The notes: generated by a model from the sequence alone, not told the origin. 64,000 nt of DNA from CAYRGY01 sp964424075 (GCA_964424075.1 CAYRGY010000001.1:248001-312000); one strand, 5' to 3'. Numbered from the stretch's first letter, positions 50,981-62,320 are shown. A program made the numbers and translations.

Positions 50981-53900
50981 GCTCTCCAAAAAACAAAAAT
51001 TGCCCGCAGATCTTTACTCCAGAAACACATTATACGGGCAGATTATTCAAAGTCTTTATCCAAAAAGTCATAAAAAGCTGTTGGATGTAGGCGGATATGA
51101 AGGCAAATTGGCCTGGTTCATGCCGGATCAGGTTGAGGTAACCATAGTCGATCAAAAACCTGCTCCTGAAGGAAGATTCACCAATTATATCCAAGGTGAC
51201 GCCACTAAACTTCCCTTTGCAGACAAAAGCTTTCACACTGTTCTAAGCTCTGATTTGCTGGAACACGTGCCCGAACAAAATCGTCTACAAGTGATTGAGG
51301 AAATGTTTCGGGTAGCCAAAGATTATCTAATTATCGCCGCTCCCTGTCAGAATATTTATACTCAAAAAGCTGAAGAACTGGTTGCCGCAGAATATCAAAA
51401 ATATACCGGACAGCCTCATCCTTTTCTTAAAGAACACCTTGAGAATGGGCTTCCTGATCAAGAAGTAATAGACACTTATCTGGCCACACATGGATTGCAA
51501 TTTATTAAATTCGGTGAGGGCAATATTTATAATTGGGTGCTACAACAGCTTTCCATAGCCACATTGCAAGGGGAAGATTTTGATTTGCGGAACTCCAAGT
51601 TTAACAAATTCTTTAATCAGAATTTGGAAAAACTGGGTAATTTTCGACTACCCGCATATCGCTCTGTGTATGTTATCTCAAAACACAAACCTCTTATCAA
51701 ATTTGAACTGCAAGCAACAGTCGAAGACATCAACAATTACCATTCCACCACTTACTTCCAACTGATTCAGGCGCTACTCGACGACTTCAAACAGCTTTCT
51801 ATCCAAAAAACATCTCAGATCATTGCCGAACAGGGACAAACAATAGCAAATCAGCAGCGCATCCATGAATTACAGCACACTATCGAAACTTTGCATGCTG
51901 AGCTTCAGGATTATGAAAATCAAAATCGTTTGCTGGCTTCCCAAATTATGGAAGCTCAGGAAGAAATAGGAGCTAAGGAAACTCAAATTCATAATCTTAA
52001 GGGACAAATTGAAGTCAGCCAAATCGACCTTAAATTGAAAGATCAGCAAATAAAAACGCAGGAAGGATTAATTGAAAAACTGAATGAAAAAGCCAAGCAG
52101 CAGAAAAATCGTTTAACCGAATTCCGGGATTTAATTATCAAAAAAGAACAAAATATCGGCACACTCAAAACAGAAATAAACACAACAGTACAAGATCGAA
52201 ACAATTTGGTTCATTCACTGAATGAGTATAAAAGATCATTGGAAAGCGTGCTCAATTCTCGTTCCTGGAAATTGGTCATGTTTTACGGCAAATTAAAAAA
52301 CACTCTAATTTATCGGCCCTACAATTTCATCAAGCGTTCTCTACAAATTATTTTCAAAATGGGCATTTCTGAATATTTTCGTCGGGCCAAACGCAAGCTC
52401 CTGCCCAAGAGAAATCTTTCTCCCCAGAAGGAATATGATCTCTATTTGCGTGAGACCGAAATAACTAAAAAGAACATTGTACAGTCTAAGGCAGCAATCA
52501 AGCATTTTCAGTATCAGCCGTTGATCAGCATTGTCATGCCGTCTTACAATATTCCGGAAATGTGGCTCAAGAAAGCAATTGAGTCAGTGCAAAATCAAAT
52601 CTATCCCAAATGGGAACTGTGTATAGCAGACGATGCCTCCACAGATCCTCGTCAAAAAGAAATTCTTAAGGCCTATGCTGCCAAGGATAAACGCATCAAA
52701 TTAGCCTTTCGTGAACAAAATGGGGGAATAGCTAAAGCCTCAAACACCGCTTTGAAAATGGCTAAAGGAGCTTACATCGCTCTTATGGATGCAGACGATG
52801 AGCTTACTCAAGACGCTTTATTCGAGATGGTTAAAGCCTTGCAGGACAAAAAATACGACCTTTTATACTCCGATGAAGATAAGCTGGAGCTGGATGGCAC
52901 GCGTACCGAGCCACATTTCAAGCCAGATTTTAATCTCGACTTGCTATTCACTAACAATTACATCTGCCATCTTGGAGTATATCGCCGCAAAATAGTTGAA
53001 GAAATTGGTGGATTCCGTGATGGTACTGATGGGGCTCAGGATTATGATTTAGTGCTGAGATTTACAGAGAAAAAGCGTCGTATCCATCATATTCCCAAAA
53101 TTCTTTATCATTGGCGAAAAGTACCTGGTTCAACCGCTGCAACTCTGGAAGCCAAACCCTATGTCACACAAGCAGGAATTAAAGCATTGACCGATACTTG
53201 CAAACGCAGAGGTATTAAGGCGACGGTGACGGAAGGAATTTGGAAGGGGTCTTATCGGGTCAGAAGACACATTGAGGGCAATCCGCATGTAACAATAATC
53301 ATTCCCTTCAAGGACTATGTCGAGCAGCTCAAAGTAGCCCTTAAAAGCATTTTCGAAAAATCAACCTATGAGAATTACGATATTCTATTGGTCAATAATC
53401 AAAGTGAAGGCTTTGACACTTTGGAATATATTAAAGAAATCAGCAATCATCCTCGCATCACTCTAGTACATTATAATCAGCCTTTTAACTATGCTGCCAT
53501 CAATAACTGGGCTGCAGAACAGGCACAGGGAGATCACCTTTTATTGTTAAATCAGGACGTCGAGGTGATTGAACCTGAATGGATTGAAAGCCTACTTGAA
53601 CATGCGCAAAGACCTGAAGTTGGGCCAGTCGGGGCAAAATTATATTATTTCAACAACACAATTCAACATGCCGGAGTCGTAGTTGGGATTGGCGGCGCTG
53701 CTAACCATGCCTTTTGTCATCAACCAAACGATCAACATGGTTATTTTGGCAATATTAATGCTATCCGTAACTACAGTGCCGTTACCGCTGCCTGCATGAT
53801 GATTTCCAAACAAAAATTCTTTGCAGTAGACGGACTGGATCATGAACAATTTGCCGTATCCTTTAATGATGTAGATTTTTGTTTACGCCTCCAGGAAAAA

Positions 53901-54104
53901 GGCTATCTGACGGTGTATACGCCATATGCAGCATTGTATCACTATGAAAGTTTGGTTCGAGGTCGCAATGTAAATTTCCAAGAAGAATATGCTTTGCGAA
54001 GACGTCACCGGGCAATTTACGAAAAAGGGGATCCTTTTTATAACCCTAACTTAAGCAAAGAGCGCTTCGATTTTAGTATACGAACTGTTGATACAAATCG
54101 CTAA
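50973..54104 (+). CDS. Methyltransferase - coiled coil - double GT2 fusion protein
   Basis: A 1043-residue multidomain enzyme. Residues 30-130: SAM methyltransferase (KKLLDVGGYEGKLAW, VLSSDLLEHVPEQN). About 265-430: long coiled coil. About 510-740: first GT-A domain (ISIVMPSYNIPEMWL, MDADDELTQDAL). About 770-1035: second GT-A domain (TIIIPFKDYVEQL, LLLNQDVEVIEPEW, FNDVDFCLRLQEKGY). It resembles chain-assembling and capping enzymes of the WbdA/WbdD and rhamnan type, in which a coiled coil measures chain length before methyl capping. The Wzt-like C-terminal domain next door fits that model. Confidence 0.88.
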   Translation: MIKLSKKQKLPADLYSRNTLYGQIIQSLYPKSHKKLLDVGGYEGKLAWFMPDQVEVTIVDQKPAPEGRFTNYIQGDATKLPFADKSFHTVLSSDLLEHVPEQNRLQVIEEMFRVAKDYLIIAAPCQNIYTQKAEELVAAEYQKYTGQPHPFLKEHLENGLPDQEVIDTYLATHGLQFIKFGEGNIYNWVLQQLSIATLQGEDFDLRNSKFNKFFNQNLEKLGNFRLPAYRSVYVISKHKPLIKFELQATVEDINNYHSTTYFQLIQALLDDFKQLSIQKTSQIIAEQGQTIANQQRIHELQHTIETLHAELQDYENQNRLLASQIMEAQEEIGAKETQIHNLKGQIEVSQIDLKLKDQQIKTQEGLIEKLNEKAKQQKNRLTEFRDLIIKKEQNIGTLKTEINTTVQDRNNLVHSLNEYKRSLESVLNSRSWKLVMFYGKLKNTLIYRPYNFIKRSLQIIFKMGISEYFRRAKRKLLPKRNLSPQKEYDLYLRETEITKKNIVQSKAAIKHFQYQPLISIVMPSYNIPEMWLKKAIESVQNQIYPKWELCIADDASTDPRQKEILKAYAAKDKRIKLAFREQNGGIAKASNTALKMAKGAYIALMDADDELTQDALFEMVKALQDKKYDLLYSDEDKLELDGTRTEPHFKPDFNLDLLFTNNYICHLGVYRRKIVEEIGGFRDGTDGAQDYDLVLRFTEKKRRIHHIPKILYHWRKVPGSTAATLEAKPYVTQAGIKALTDTCKRRGIKATVTEGIWKGSYRVRRHIEGNPHVTIIIPFKDYVEQLKVALKSIFEKSTYENYDILLVNNQSEGFDTLEYIKEISNHPRITLVHYNQPFNYAAINNWAAEQAQGDHLLLLNQDVEVIEPEWIESLLEHAQRPEVGPVGAKLYYFNNTIQHAGVVVGIGGAANHAFCHQPNDQHGYFGNINAIRNYSAVTAACMMISKQKFFAVDGLDHEQFAVSFNDVDFCLRLQEKGYLTVYTPYAALYHYESLVRGRNVNFQEEYALRRRHRAIYEKGDPFYNPNLSKERFDFSIRTVDTNR

Positions 54105-54122
54105 AAACACTATAGTAAGCAC

Positions 54123-56075
54123 GTGCTCAAAATAAATACAAAACCCATTGACTGGCTGATCCGGATCTTAATTTATTTAAGTGTTTTTTTAATCCCCGTA
54201 ATTTTCTGGACCGACTTTCACACAATATTCACTGTCCCTAAATTGCTGGCTTTCCGCAGTCTCACTTCAATTATAGTTATTCTGTTGATGGTGAAATTTT
54301 ATGTAAATAATCAATTTTCCTACCGCCTGCACAAAATTTATCCTGTTCTTTTCATAGTTGCCCTGGCCGCAATATTAACTAGTTTCGTCACTCTCAATAC
54401 CATCACCAGCCTCTATGGCCAATACGGACGCTTCACCGGTCTATTTACTACTTTAAATTTCCTGCTGTGGCCGGTAATTATTATTTATGGACTCAACATC
54501 AAGGATCGAATCAATATTCTACGTTTAAGTGTCATTACCGCCTCACTTATTTCCATTTATGGACTCTTTCAGTTTTTCGATTTTTTTGGCTGGAATGTCT
54601 TTGAATTCAATTGGACTGATTCACCTCAAAACCGCATTTTTGCCACAGCCGGCCATGCTAATCACTTGGGAGCATATCTGGCAATCAATTTAATTTTTAT
54701 AATTTATTTGATTCGTGAGGCTAAAAACAAAATCGGCACGCAAATTCTTTATGCACTGGTCTTTGCTCTTAACTTTGCAGTCCTCATACAGACGGCCAGT
54801 CGCGGTGCTGTCCTGGCATTTCTTGGCGCTATACTAATTTTGATCATCATTCATTTTAGTATCAACTACAAAAAGTCATTACACTTCTTCCTTCAACATA
54901 TCATTACTTTTGCACTTGTTTTGGGGACTTTAATAGTAGCAATCTCGGCTTCATGGCCAACACTGCAGCAACTTCCTCTGGTCGAACGAACAGCGTTTAA
55001 TCTGGAATATTTGGAGCAGGGAAAAAGCTATGAAAGGCTTAGTTTTTGGGTAAGCTCTTGGGATATGTTTTTGCAAAATCCGCTACTTGGCACAGGGCTG
55101 GCCACTTTCCGTGATGCCTTTTCCACATATCGCCGCCCCGATTTCTATGTACACGGTCCCGGCAATGCCCAATACATCATCGTTCCGGAGGCTGCGCATA
55201 ATGAATATTTAAACATACTTGCTACTCAAGGAATAATTGGTTTTGCGGCCTATCTATTGCTCCTAACAACTATGATTTTCTTTGTCGGACATCAATTAAG
55301 AACGAAAAATAACCAGAACATTACCCTGGCAATTGTCGGTGGACTGCTGGTTTATCTTATTCAAACTTTCTTTAGTTTCGGCGAAATATTAAATCTTTAT
55401 ATCTTCTATACCTTGATCGGACTGATGGCCATACCTGAATCGGGAGCACTTCAATATTGGCGTTTTCGCGGTGTAGCCAAGCAATTTGTGACTTTTGTTG
55501 TCCTTATACTGATAACTCTTTTCATCACTGATGGTGTTTATCTGCTCGGAAAGTCCGATTATCAACTCAAAAAGGCCCAGATTGCCGCTGCCAATTACAA
55601 TTTTTCTCAGGCGGAAAAACATTATCTGCAAGCTATCAAGGCCTATCCGATTGAATACAGTATGTATCAAAAACTGGCTGACCTTTCTTTAAGAATTGCC
55701 GTGCTCAGTGAAGAGTCTCAAGTCAAACAGGAATATCTAAACCGAGCTGTTTTCAACTATCAAAATGCCATTCAGCTAAATCCCAACTACTCCTCAACTT
55801 GGCATAACTTGGCACTTACCTATATTTATAATTATCGCCAAACTAATGACAGTAAATTTCTGAAATTAGCCCAGGAGGCCTTTGAGCTAAGTATCCAAAA
55901 TTCACCTAATAATCCTCGCTATTATTACGAGTACGCGCGCAAATTACATTCAGATTTCGATGACAAGCCGGCCGCTATCGACTATTTAAATCAAGCCCTG
56001 CAAATCAATCCCGACTATCAGGAACCCCAGGACTATCTCAACTTTCTGCGGGACAATCACCCTGAACTATTTTAA
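54123..56075 (+). CDS. O-antigen ligase/polymerase-like membrane protein with TPR tail
   Basis: A 650-residue protein (GTG start). About twelve membrane helices, and a large outer loop with the Wzy_C pattern (RLSFWVSSWDMFLQNPLLGT, PEAAHNEYLNILATQGIIGF). The last 190 residues are cytoplasmic or outer TPRs (AEKHYLQAIKAYPIEYSMY, YLNQALQINPDYQEP). It would join the exported glycan to its acceptor, such as a lipid or a surface protein. It closes the export operon. Confidence 0.87.
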   Translation: MLKINTKPIDWLIRILIYLSVFLIPVIFWTDFHTIFTVPKLLAFRSLTSIIVILLMVKFYVNNQFSYRLHKIYPVLFIVALAAILTSFVTLNTITSLYGQYGRFTGLFTTLNFLLWPVIIIYGLNIKDRINILRLSVITASLISIYGLFQFFDFFGWNVFEFNWTDSPQNRIFATAGHANHLGAYLAINLIFIIYLIREAKNKIGTQILYALVFALNFAVLIQTASRGAVLAFLGAILILIIIHFSINYKKSLHFFLQHIITFALVLGTLIVAISASWPTLQQLPLVERTAFNLEYLEQGKSYERLSFWVSSWDMFLQNPLLGTGLATFRDAFSTYRRPDFYVHGPGNAQYIIVPEAAHNEYLNILATQGIIGFAAYLLLLTTMIFFVGHQLRTKNNQNITLAIVGGLLVYLIQTFFSFGEILNLYIFYTLIGLMAIPESGALQYWRFRGVAKQFVTFVVLILITLFITDGVYLLGKSDYQLKKAQIAAANYNFSQAEKHYLQAIKAYPIEYSMYQKLADLSLRIAVLSEESQVKQEYLNRAVFNYQNAIQLNPNYSSTWHNLALTYIYNYRQTNDSKFLKLAQEAFELSIQNSPNNPRYYYEYARKLHSDFDDKPAAIDYLNQALQINPDYQEPQDYLNFLRDNHPELF

Positions 56076-56849
56076 ATAAGCCATCATCGCTAATCGACCT
56101 GTGATTTTATTATCTCGACGATAAGAAAAAAACTCCTTTGATTTGACCGTATCAGTATGGCAAATTTCAATATTATCTTCGCTAATACCCAGATGCATTA
56201 ATTGCCAATAGGAAAATCGCCACAGATCAACCTTTCTGTCATCAATAAACGGATCAAACTCAGCTCCCAATTCGGCATACGGGTCGGTAAATTCAGCACT
56301 TTCCGGCCCCAGAGATGGCCCAATTGCCACCAGAATTCTATCGGCAGAACAGCCAAAACGCTCTTTCATCATACCTATCATTTCACCTGAAATATTTTGC
56401 TTTAGCCCTTTCCAACCTGCATGAGCCAAGCCTAATACTCGCTTACCCGGATCATAGAATAATATGTTTTGACAATCAGCTACCTGTAGCATCAGACCGA
56501 TACCGCGCACATCAGTTACAAAACCATCAAAGTCTTCAACTTCATGAAATGTACCTCCTTCAAGAAATAAATTCTTTACCATCTCAGCATCAATGGGAAG
56601 AACATTTTTTGAATGAGTTTGATTAGCCGAAATGCAACGGTCTATATTCATTGCCTGCAAAATGCGTCTGCGATTTTCCACAACATGCGACTCTTCATCA
56701 CCAATCCCATAGCGAACATTTAAGCTTTCATAAGGGCCCGTAGAAACTCCACCCCATCGGGTAAAAACAGCATGATCCACATCACCGGAGAATTTATCCA
56801 ATAAAGGAAATTCATAGCAAGACAGTGATTCTTTCAAAGCCTTTCGCAT
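56067..56849 (-). CDS. pgeF: PgeF/YfiH family polyphenol-oxidase-fold protein
   Basis: A 260-residue single-domain protein: NQTHSKNVL (metal His), ADCQNILFYDP (metal Cys) and GLAHAGWKGLKQNI (metal His) form the zinc/copper site. Members of this family act on purine nucleosides or remove misinserted L-Ser from peptidoglycan precursors. The latter fits the envelope gene context, but activity cannot be settled from sequence. Adjacent to nnrD with no gap. Confidence 0.9.
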   Translation of the reverse strand: MRKALKESLSCYEFPLLDKFSGDVDHAVFTRWGGVSTGPYESLNVRYGIGDEESHVVENRRRILQAMNIDRCISANQTHSKNVLPIDAEMVKNLFLEGGTFHEVEDFDGFVTDVRGIGLMLQVADCQNILFYDPGKRVLGLAHAGWKGLKQNISGEMIGMMKERFGCSADRILVAIGPSLGPESAEFTDPYAELGAEFDPFIDDRKVDLWRFSYWQLMHLGISEDNIEICHTDTVKSKEFFSYRRDNKITGRLAMMAYLK

Positions 56850-57705
56850 TATTCCAACAAATCTTTAAGAATATAGGGTATTTCCTCCAACAAGTCCGAA
56901 GTATCATATCCGAAACCTTTCAGTTTAAACAGCTTGTCTCCGGCTTTGCCCAAAATATAGGCGGCAGCACAACAAGCATCATAAGGTTTGACTTTTTGCG
57001 CCATTAATCCGGATACCAAACCGGCCAAAGCATCACCACTGCCCCCGACAGTCATTCCGGGATTACCGGTACGATTCTCCTCCAATTTACCATCATCTGA
57101 AGCAATAATATCAACGGGACCTTTAAGCAGAATATTCATGCGCAAATCCGTTGCCAAAGCCCTGATTAAACGTTCTTTGTGATCATGAGGATCACGAATT
57201 TTAAACGGCTTTCCGGTTAGCTTTTCAAATTCACCGTGATGAGGAGTGATCACCAACTTTTGTGGCAAAGGCATTTTTTCAATGTCCTCCAAAACTTGAA
57301 TCGCACTAGCATCTAAAATAGTAGGAATTCCGGCTTTTTCAACCAGTTCCTTTAGAGTTTTCTTGGTTTCCGGCCTATCACCCAAGCCAGGTCCAAACAC
57401 CACAGTATCCACATTTATCAGCATTGACAGAATTAATTCTCTGCCTCGACTTGATAAAAATTCACCAGGGAATTTTTGAACAATCAATGAAGGTGAAAAT
57501 GCCCGGGTAACCTCAAAATTGCATTCAGGCACAGCCATATAGACCAGGTCAACTCCACTTCGTAAAGCTGCCTGAGCGGCAAACAGTGGCGCTCCATGAA
57601 AATCTATACTACCTCCGACAATCAATATCCGCCCATTATCATGTTTATGACTTTCCTTTTTGCGCCTGGGAGCCCTTTTCTTAATTTCTGATAACTTAAT
57701 TGCCA

Positions 57706-57706
<1 letters not shown>
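56849..57706 (-). CDS. nnrD: ADP-dependent NAD(P)H-hydrate dehydratase
   Basis: ATG at 57706 overlaps the enolase stop by one base. The 285-residue product has the ribokinase-like fold: GRILIVGGSIDFHGAPLFAA, FGPGLGD, VITPHHGEFEKLTG, LLKGPVDIIA and the anion-hole NRTGNPGMTVGGSGDALAG. It repairs hydrated NAD(P)H to NAD(P)H using ADP or ATP. The epimerase partner (NnrE) that is often fused in front is not in the window. Its stop touches the pgeF start. Confidence 0.93.
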
Positions 57707-59010
<1,304 letters not shown>

Positions 59011-59119
59011 TTACCATCAGTTTAGCAGAAAATAAGCAAAACTAAAGATTATATTGATTTGTGATCTTGGCTGGCATCTGCTAATATCCGTGAGCAAATC
59101 TTATTAATACTTTTTCACG

Positions 59120-59713
59120 ATGGAAATTACTAAAGTCAACGAGCATGGCGTCCTCATCAAAGGAAAGCAAGCTTCAATCGCCATAGATCCACTCAATGAA
59201 AATTTTGAATTACAATTGGAAGGGAAAACAGCTGACATAATCCTGGCATCCAAGGCATTTCTCGAAGTTGAAAATCCTCCTCAAGATGCCAAAGTCTTTT
59301 CTTGGCCGGGAGAATATGAAGTTAAAGGTGTTTCCATCAGTGCTTACATTGAATATCCGGAAGAAAAAGATGAGGATAGAAAATTTTTAGTATTTTCTTT
59401 TATCGTCGATGGTTTAAGAATATGTTATCTTAAGGATTTATCTGCTGAATTACATTCAGACCTGATTGAAAAACTCGGCGATGTGGATCTACTGATTCTT
59501 CCTACCAGCGACAAGGATAAAGTGGTTAACAATACCTTGGAAGAAATTGGCCCAAATGGAATTTTACCCATCACATTTCCGGCAGACCAAGTTCAGGCGG
59601 ACGCCTTTTTTCAGAAGCAAAGTCTTACAGCACCGGAAAAACAGGATCGTATTGTGATTAACTCACGTGCTGATTTCAAATCAGACAAGTTAGACATTTT
59701 TCTTTTACACTAA
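59120..59713 (+). CDS. MBL-fold (UlaG-like) protein lacking the metal motif
   Basis: A 197-residue protein with the fold pattern of the beta-lactamase superfamily UlaG-like group (ITKVNEHGVLIKGKQASIAI, SWPGEYEVKGVSISAY, LLILPTSDKDKV). The HxHxDH metal motif is absent at its usual place (ASKAFLEVEN), so it is probably not an active hydrolase. Such degenerate members occur widely in CPR genomes. Six bases before tRNA-Arg. Confidence 0.72.
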   Translation: MEITKVNEHGVLIKGKQASIAIDPLNENFELQLEGKTADIILASKAFLEVENPPQDAKVFSWPGEYEVKGVSISAYIEYPEEKDEDRKFLVFSFIVDGLRICYLKDLSAELHSDLIEKLGDVDLLILPTSDKDKVVNNTLEEIGPNGILPITFPADQVQADAFFQKQSLTAPEKQDRIVINSRADFKSDKLDIFLLH

Positions 59714-59718
59714 TACCG

Positions 59719-59793
59719 GCCCCTGTAGTTTAATGGATAAAACAAGGCACTCCTAAGGCTTAGATGTAGGTTCGATTCCTACCGGGGGCACCA
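59719..59793 (+). tRNA. tRNA-Arg (CCT)
   Basis: Acceptor GCCCCTG/CGGGGGC, D-arm GTTTAATGGATAAAAC, anticodon loop CTCCTAA with anticodon CCT, T-arm GTAGGTTCGATTCCTAC, CCA encoded. The anticodon stem has one weak pair. Confidence 0.92.
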
Positions 59794-59808
59794 TAAAGTT
59801 TTTTAACT

Positions 59809-60234
59809 ATGAAACCTGAATTAAAAAACGAAACATCTCTACAAGAACAATTATCGGACTTCTTGACTGTTAATGAGGCAGCCAGAATCCTAGGACAAGT
59901 CATCTCTGAGAATCACAAATTACTGCATTCCCCTAAAGAATTTCTATCCCAAAATCAAAAGACTAAGCAAGTCATGGGCCTCGAATACATCCTGGAATTT
60001 ATTTATCGATGCTACGGCAAAGCTGGAATGATATCTTTTGTGGATCATGCTTGCAAAATTGAACAAAACAAAGAAAAGCGCTATCAGCTTGAACAGATTC
60101 TACATTCTCACTATCCTGATGTATTTGATCCACCTATCGAATCTGAAAATGTCAATGATACAACAGACATCTCCGCAAAAATCTTGACCATCAACAATTC
60201 AATTGCTAAAGTCAGTTTCGTTAGCGGGGCGTAG
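59809..60234 (+). CDS. Unknown helical protein
   Basis: A 141-residue protein, mostly helical, with LTVNEAARILGQVI near the start and an acidic tail. No family recognised. Its last codons run into the acceptor stem of the tRNA-like gene that follows, so the two share bases 60225-60234. Confidence 0.65.
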   Translation: MKPELKNETSLQEQLSDFLTVNEAARILGQVISENHKLLHSPKEFLSQNQKTKQVMGLEYILEFIYRCYGKAGMISFVDHACKIEQNKEKRYQLEQILHSHYPDVFDPPIESENVNDTTDISAKILTINNSIAKVSFVSGA

Positions 60235-60330
60235 CTCAACGGGGAGAGCACTCCTGTAGTTTACCTGTCAGAGGTGGCGGGGGATTACAGAAGGGAGAGG
60301 TTGTAGGTTCAAATCCTACCGCACCGACCA
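60225..60330 (+). tRNA. tRNA-like gene with enlarged anticodon arm
   Basis: Acceptor CGGGGCG/CGCACCG (one mismatch), T8A9, D-arm GCTCAACGGGGAGAGC, T-arm GTAGGTTCAAATCCTAC and ACCA are all in place. CTCCT (60251-60255) pairs with GGGAG (60293-60297) as an anticodon stem, but the loop is about 37 bases, 30 too many. Inside are TGTA/TACA and ACCTGTCAGAGGT. It could hold a short intron, be an expanded special tRNA, or be a degenerate copy. The anticodon is not determined. Confidence 0.5.
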
Positions 60331-60373
60331 CGTAGCTTGACTGACCATTATGGTGCAGTTGACTCAAAACCTT

Positions 60374-60404
60374 GGCGCTTTCATGCTTGGAAGCGCCTTT
60401 TTTT
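60374..60404 (+). terminator. Rho-independent terminator after tRNA-like gene
   Basis: GGCGCTT and AAGCGCC form a 7-bp stem with a 10-base loop and are followed by T7. Its presence suggests the tRNA-like gene is transcribed. Confidence 0.88.
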
Positions 60405-60459
60405 ATTTAGTATAACAAAACTTGCCAACTCTACTGCTCTTGATTAAACTCCACCCACT

Positions 60460-61812
60460 ATGAAATATCATATTCAAACCTACGGTTGCCAAATGAATTA
60501 TTCTGACTCGGAACGTGTAGCTGCTGTCCTGGAAAAATCTGGTTACCAGAAGGCTAAAACACTTGAAGAAGTTGACCTGTTTATTTTTAATACCTGTTCA
60601 ATTCGCCAAAAAGGGGAGGATCGTGTTCATGGCATGATCAATAATATTGCCTCTTATAAACGCTCCAATCCCCGACTACTGATTGGCGTGACCGGCTGTA
60701 TGATTAGAAAGTCCAGCACTCGCAATTCCGAAAAAAAAGACCAAGTGCTCCAAAGACATCGCACCAGACTGGATTTCGTTTTTAATATCAAAGATACTCA
60801 CAAACTCCCGCAAATTCTTGCAGAAGCAGAGCCGCAACTGGAACTAGAAGCGCTAGATCATCCGGACTACCTCAAGATCAAACCTGCTTACAGTAAAAAT
60901 TTTCAAGCCTTTGTGCCCATTCAAATCGGCTGCGACAAATATTGCACCTATTGCATTGTTCCTTATTCGCGCGGCAGAGAGCAAAGCCGTCCATTCGCTG
61001 AAATAATAGAAGAGTGCAACAAATTGGTCGAAAATGGTTGCTTGGAAATCACCTTGGTTGGCCAAACAGTCAATACTTACGGTCGTTCAAATTTGGATCA
61101 AGATAAATTCGCCGACCTTAAGCCTTCTCCATTTGCTGCACTATTAAAAGAAATCGATAAATTGAAAACTAAAGGTCTAAATCGAATTCGTTACACTTCG
61201 CCCCATCCTCGGGATCTAGATGACGCCTTGATAGAGGCGCATGCCAGCTTGTCTATTCTGGCGCCTCATATTCATTTACCCATCCAGGCCGGAGACAATC
61301 AGGTTTTACAAAAAATGAACCGCAAATACACGGTCGAGGAGTATACTGAAAGAATCAGTCGCCTTAAGCAACGGGTTCCCCACATTCGCCTAACCACTGA
61401 CATCATAGTTGGGTTTTGCGGTGAAACTGAAGAGCAATTTCAGAATACCCTCAGAGTCTATCAGGATTTGCAATGGGATCAGGCCTATATTGCCCGCTAC
61501 AGCGAACGTTCCGGCACTGTTGCTGATAAGTGCTTTCCTGATGATGTGCCTACTAAAACAAAATCTGATCGCTGGCATCAACTAAATGACTTGATGGAAG
61601 AAATTTCATTACGAAAAAATCGCGATTTTGAGGGGCAAAACCTTGAAGTCTTGGTCGAATCTTATAATCCCCTCACCAAGGAATGTGAAGGCCGCAGTCG
61701 CGAATTTAAATTAGTTCAATTCCCGGGACAGCCGGAAAATATTGGTCAGATTCAGCATATAGAAATTATTCAGGGTTTGGAATGGGTGCTTAAAGGGAAA
61801 CAGGTAGTTTAA
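60460..61812 (+). CDS. miaB: tRNA-2-methylthio-N6-dimethylallyladenosine synthase
   Basis: A 450-residue methylthiotransferase. The N-terminal UPF0004 domain has YHIQTYGCQMNYSDSERV and the Cys of NTCSIRQKGEDRV and GVTGCM, binding the auxiliary cluster. The radical SAM motif is CDKYCTYCIVPYSRGREQSR. The TRAM domain ends the protein. It adds the methylthio group at A37 of tRNAs reading UNN codons. MtaB/RimO are less likely given the strong QTYGCQMN start. Confidence 0.95.
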   Translation: MKYHIQTYGCQMNYSDSERVAAVLEKSGYQKAKTLEEVDLFIFNTCSIRQKGEDRVHGMINNIASYKRSNPRLLIGVTGCMIRKSSTRNSEKKDQVLQRHRTRLDFVFNIKDTHKLPQILAEAEPQLELEALDHPDYLKIKPAYSKNFQAFVPIQIGCDKYCTYCIVPYSRGREQSRPFAEIIEECNKLVENGCLEITLVGQTVNTYGRSNLDQDKFADLKPSPFAALLKEIDKLKTKGLNRIRYTSPHPRDLDDALIEAHASLSILAPHIHLPIQAGDNQVLQKMNRKYTVEEYTERISRLKQRVPHIRLTTDIIVGFCGETEEQFQNTLRVYQDLQWDQAYIARYSERSGTVADKCFPDDVPTKTKSDRWHQLNDLMEEISLRKNRDFEGQNLEVLVESYNPLTKECEGRSREFKLVQFPGQPENIGQIQHIEIIQGLEWVLKGKQVV

Positions 61813-62320
61813 TTTTTTTTCTGCTATTTGGCACAAAATCTAGTCCACAGTCTTTAATCGCTTCCATAAATAGTTCTTGAGTCTCACTTAATGATTTGCC
61901 TTTTGCTCTGATTATAGATCCCTCTTTTCTTTGTTCAGCTTTGTAATGGGCTCCATAATAGTCATTTTCATTAACCTTGCGCCCCGACTCTTCTTCAATT
62001 TTTTGTTTAGTATTATAAACAATGCGCCAGAAGCCAAGTTTATTGGAAATTGCAATCGGTTCGGGAGCAAATATTTTCTCTATTTCATTCCTAGTCCCTT
62101 CTATTATTTCCCAGGCCTGAACCAAATCTTTCACATTTCTATAAAACACTGTGTAATTATCTCCATTTTCAATATCCTGATAGAATTTATATTGCTGAAA
62201 CTGCAGAAACGCCAATAACTCTTCCGCCTCATAAATTGAAAATTCCAAGGCTTTTTCCGGTAATCCTATACCAATATAATCATCATCAAATTTTATTAGT
62301 TTACTGTTTTCTGCAGACAT
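61790..62320 (-). CDS. Unknown soluble protein
   Basis: A 176-residue charged protein, rich in Glu, Lys and aromatic residues (FLQFQQYKFYQDIENGDNYT, GRKVNENDYYGAHYKAEQRK). No signal, helix or known family. It overlaps the 3' end of miaB by 23 bases in convergent orientation and is AT-rich. Confidence 0.7.
   Translation of the reverse strand: MSAENSKLIKFDDDYIGIGLPEKALEFSIYEAEELLAFLQFQQYKFYQDIENGDNYTVFYRNVKDLVQAWEIIEGTRNEIEKIFAPEPIAISNKLGFWRIVYNTKQKIEEESGRKVNENDYYGAHYKAEQRKEGSIIRAKGKSLSETQELFMEAIKDCGLDFVPNSRKKIKLPVSL

Noticed and set aside
60225..60330. Group I intron in the tRNA-like gene
   Set aside because: The extra segment is only about 30 bases, far too short for a group I intron core.
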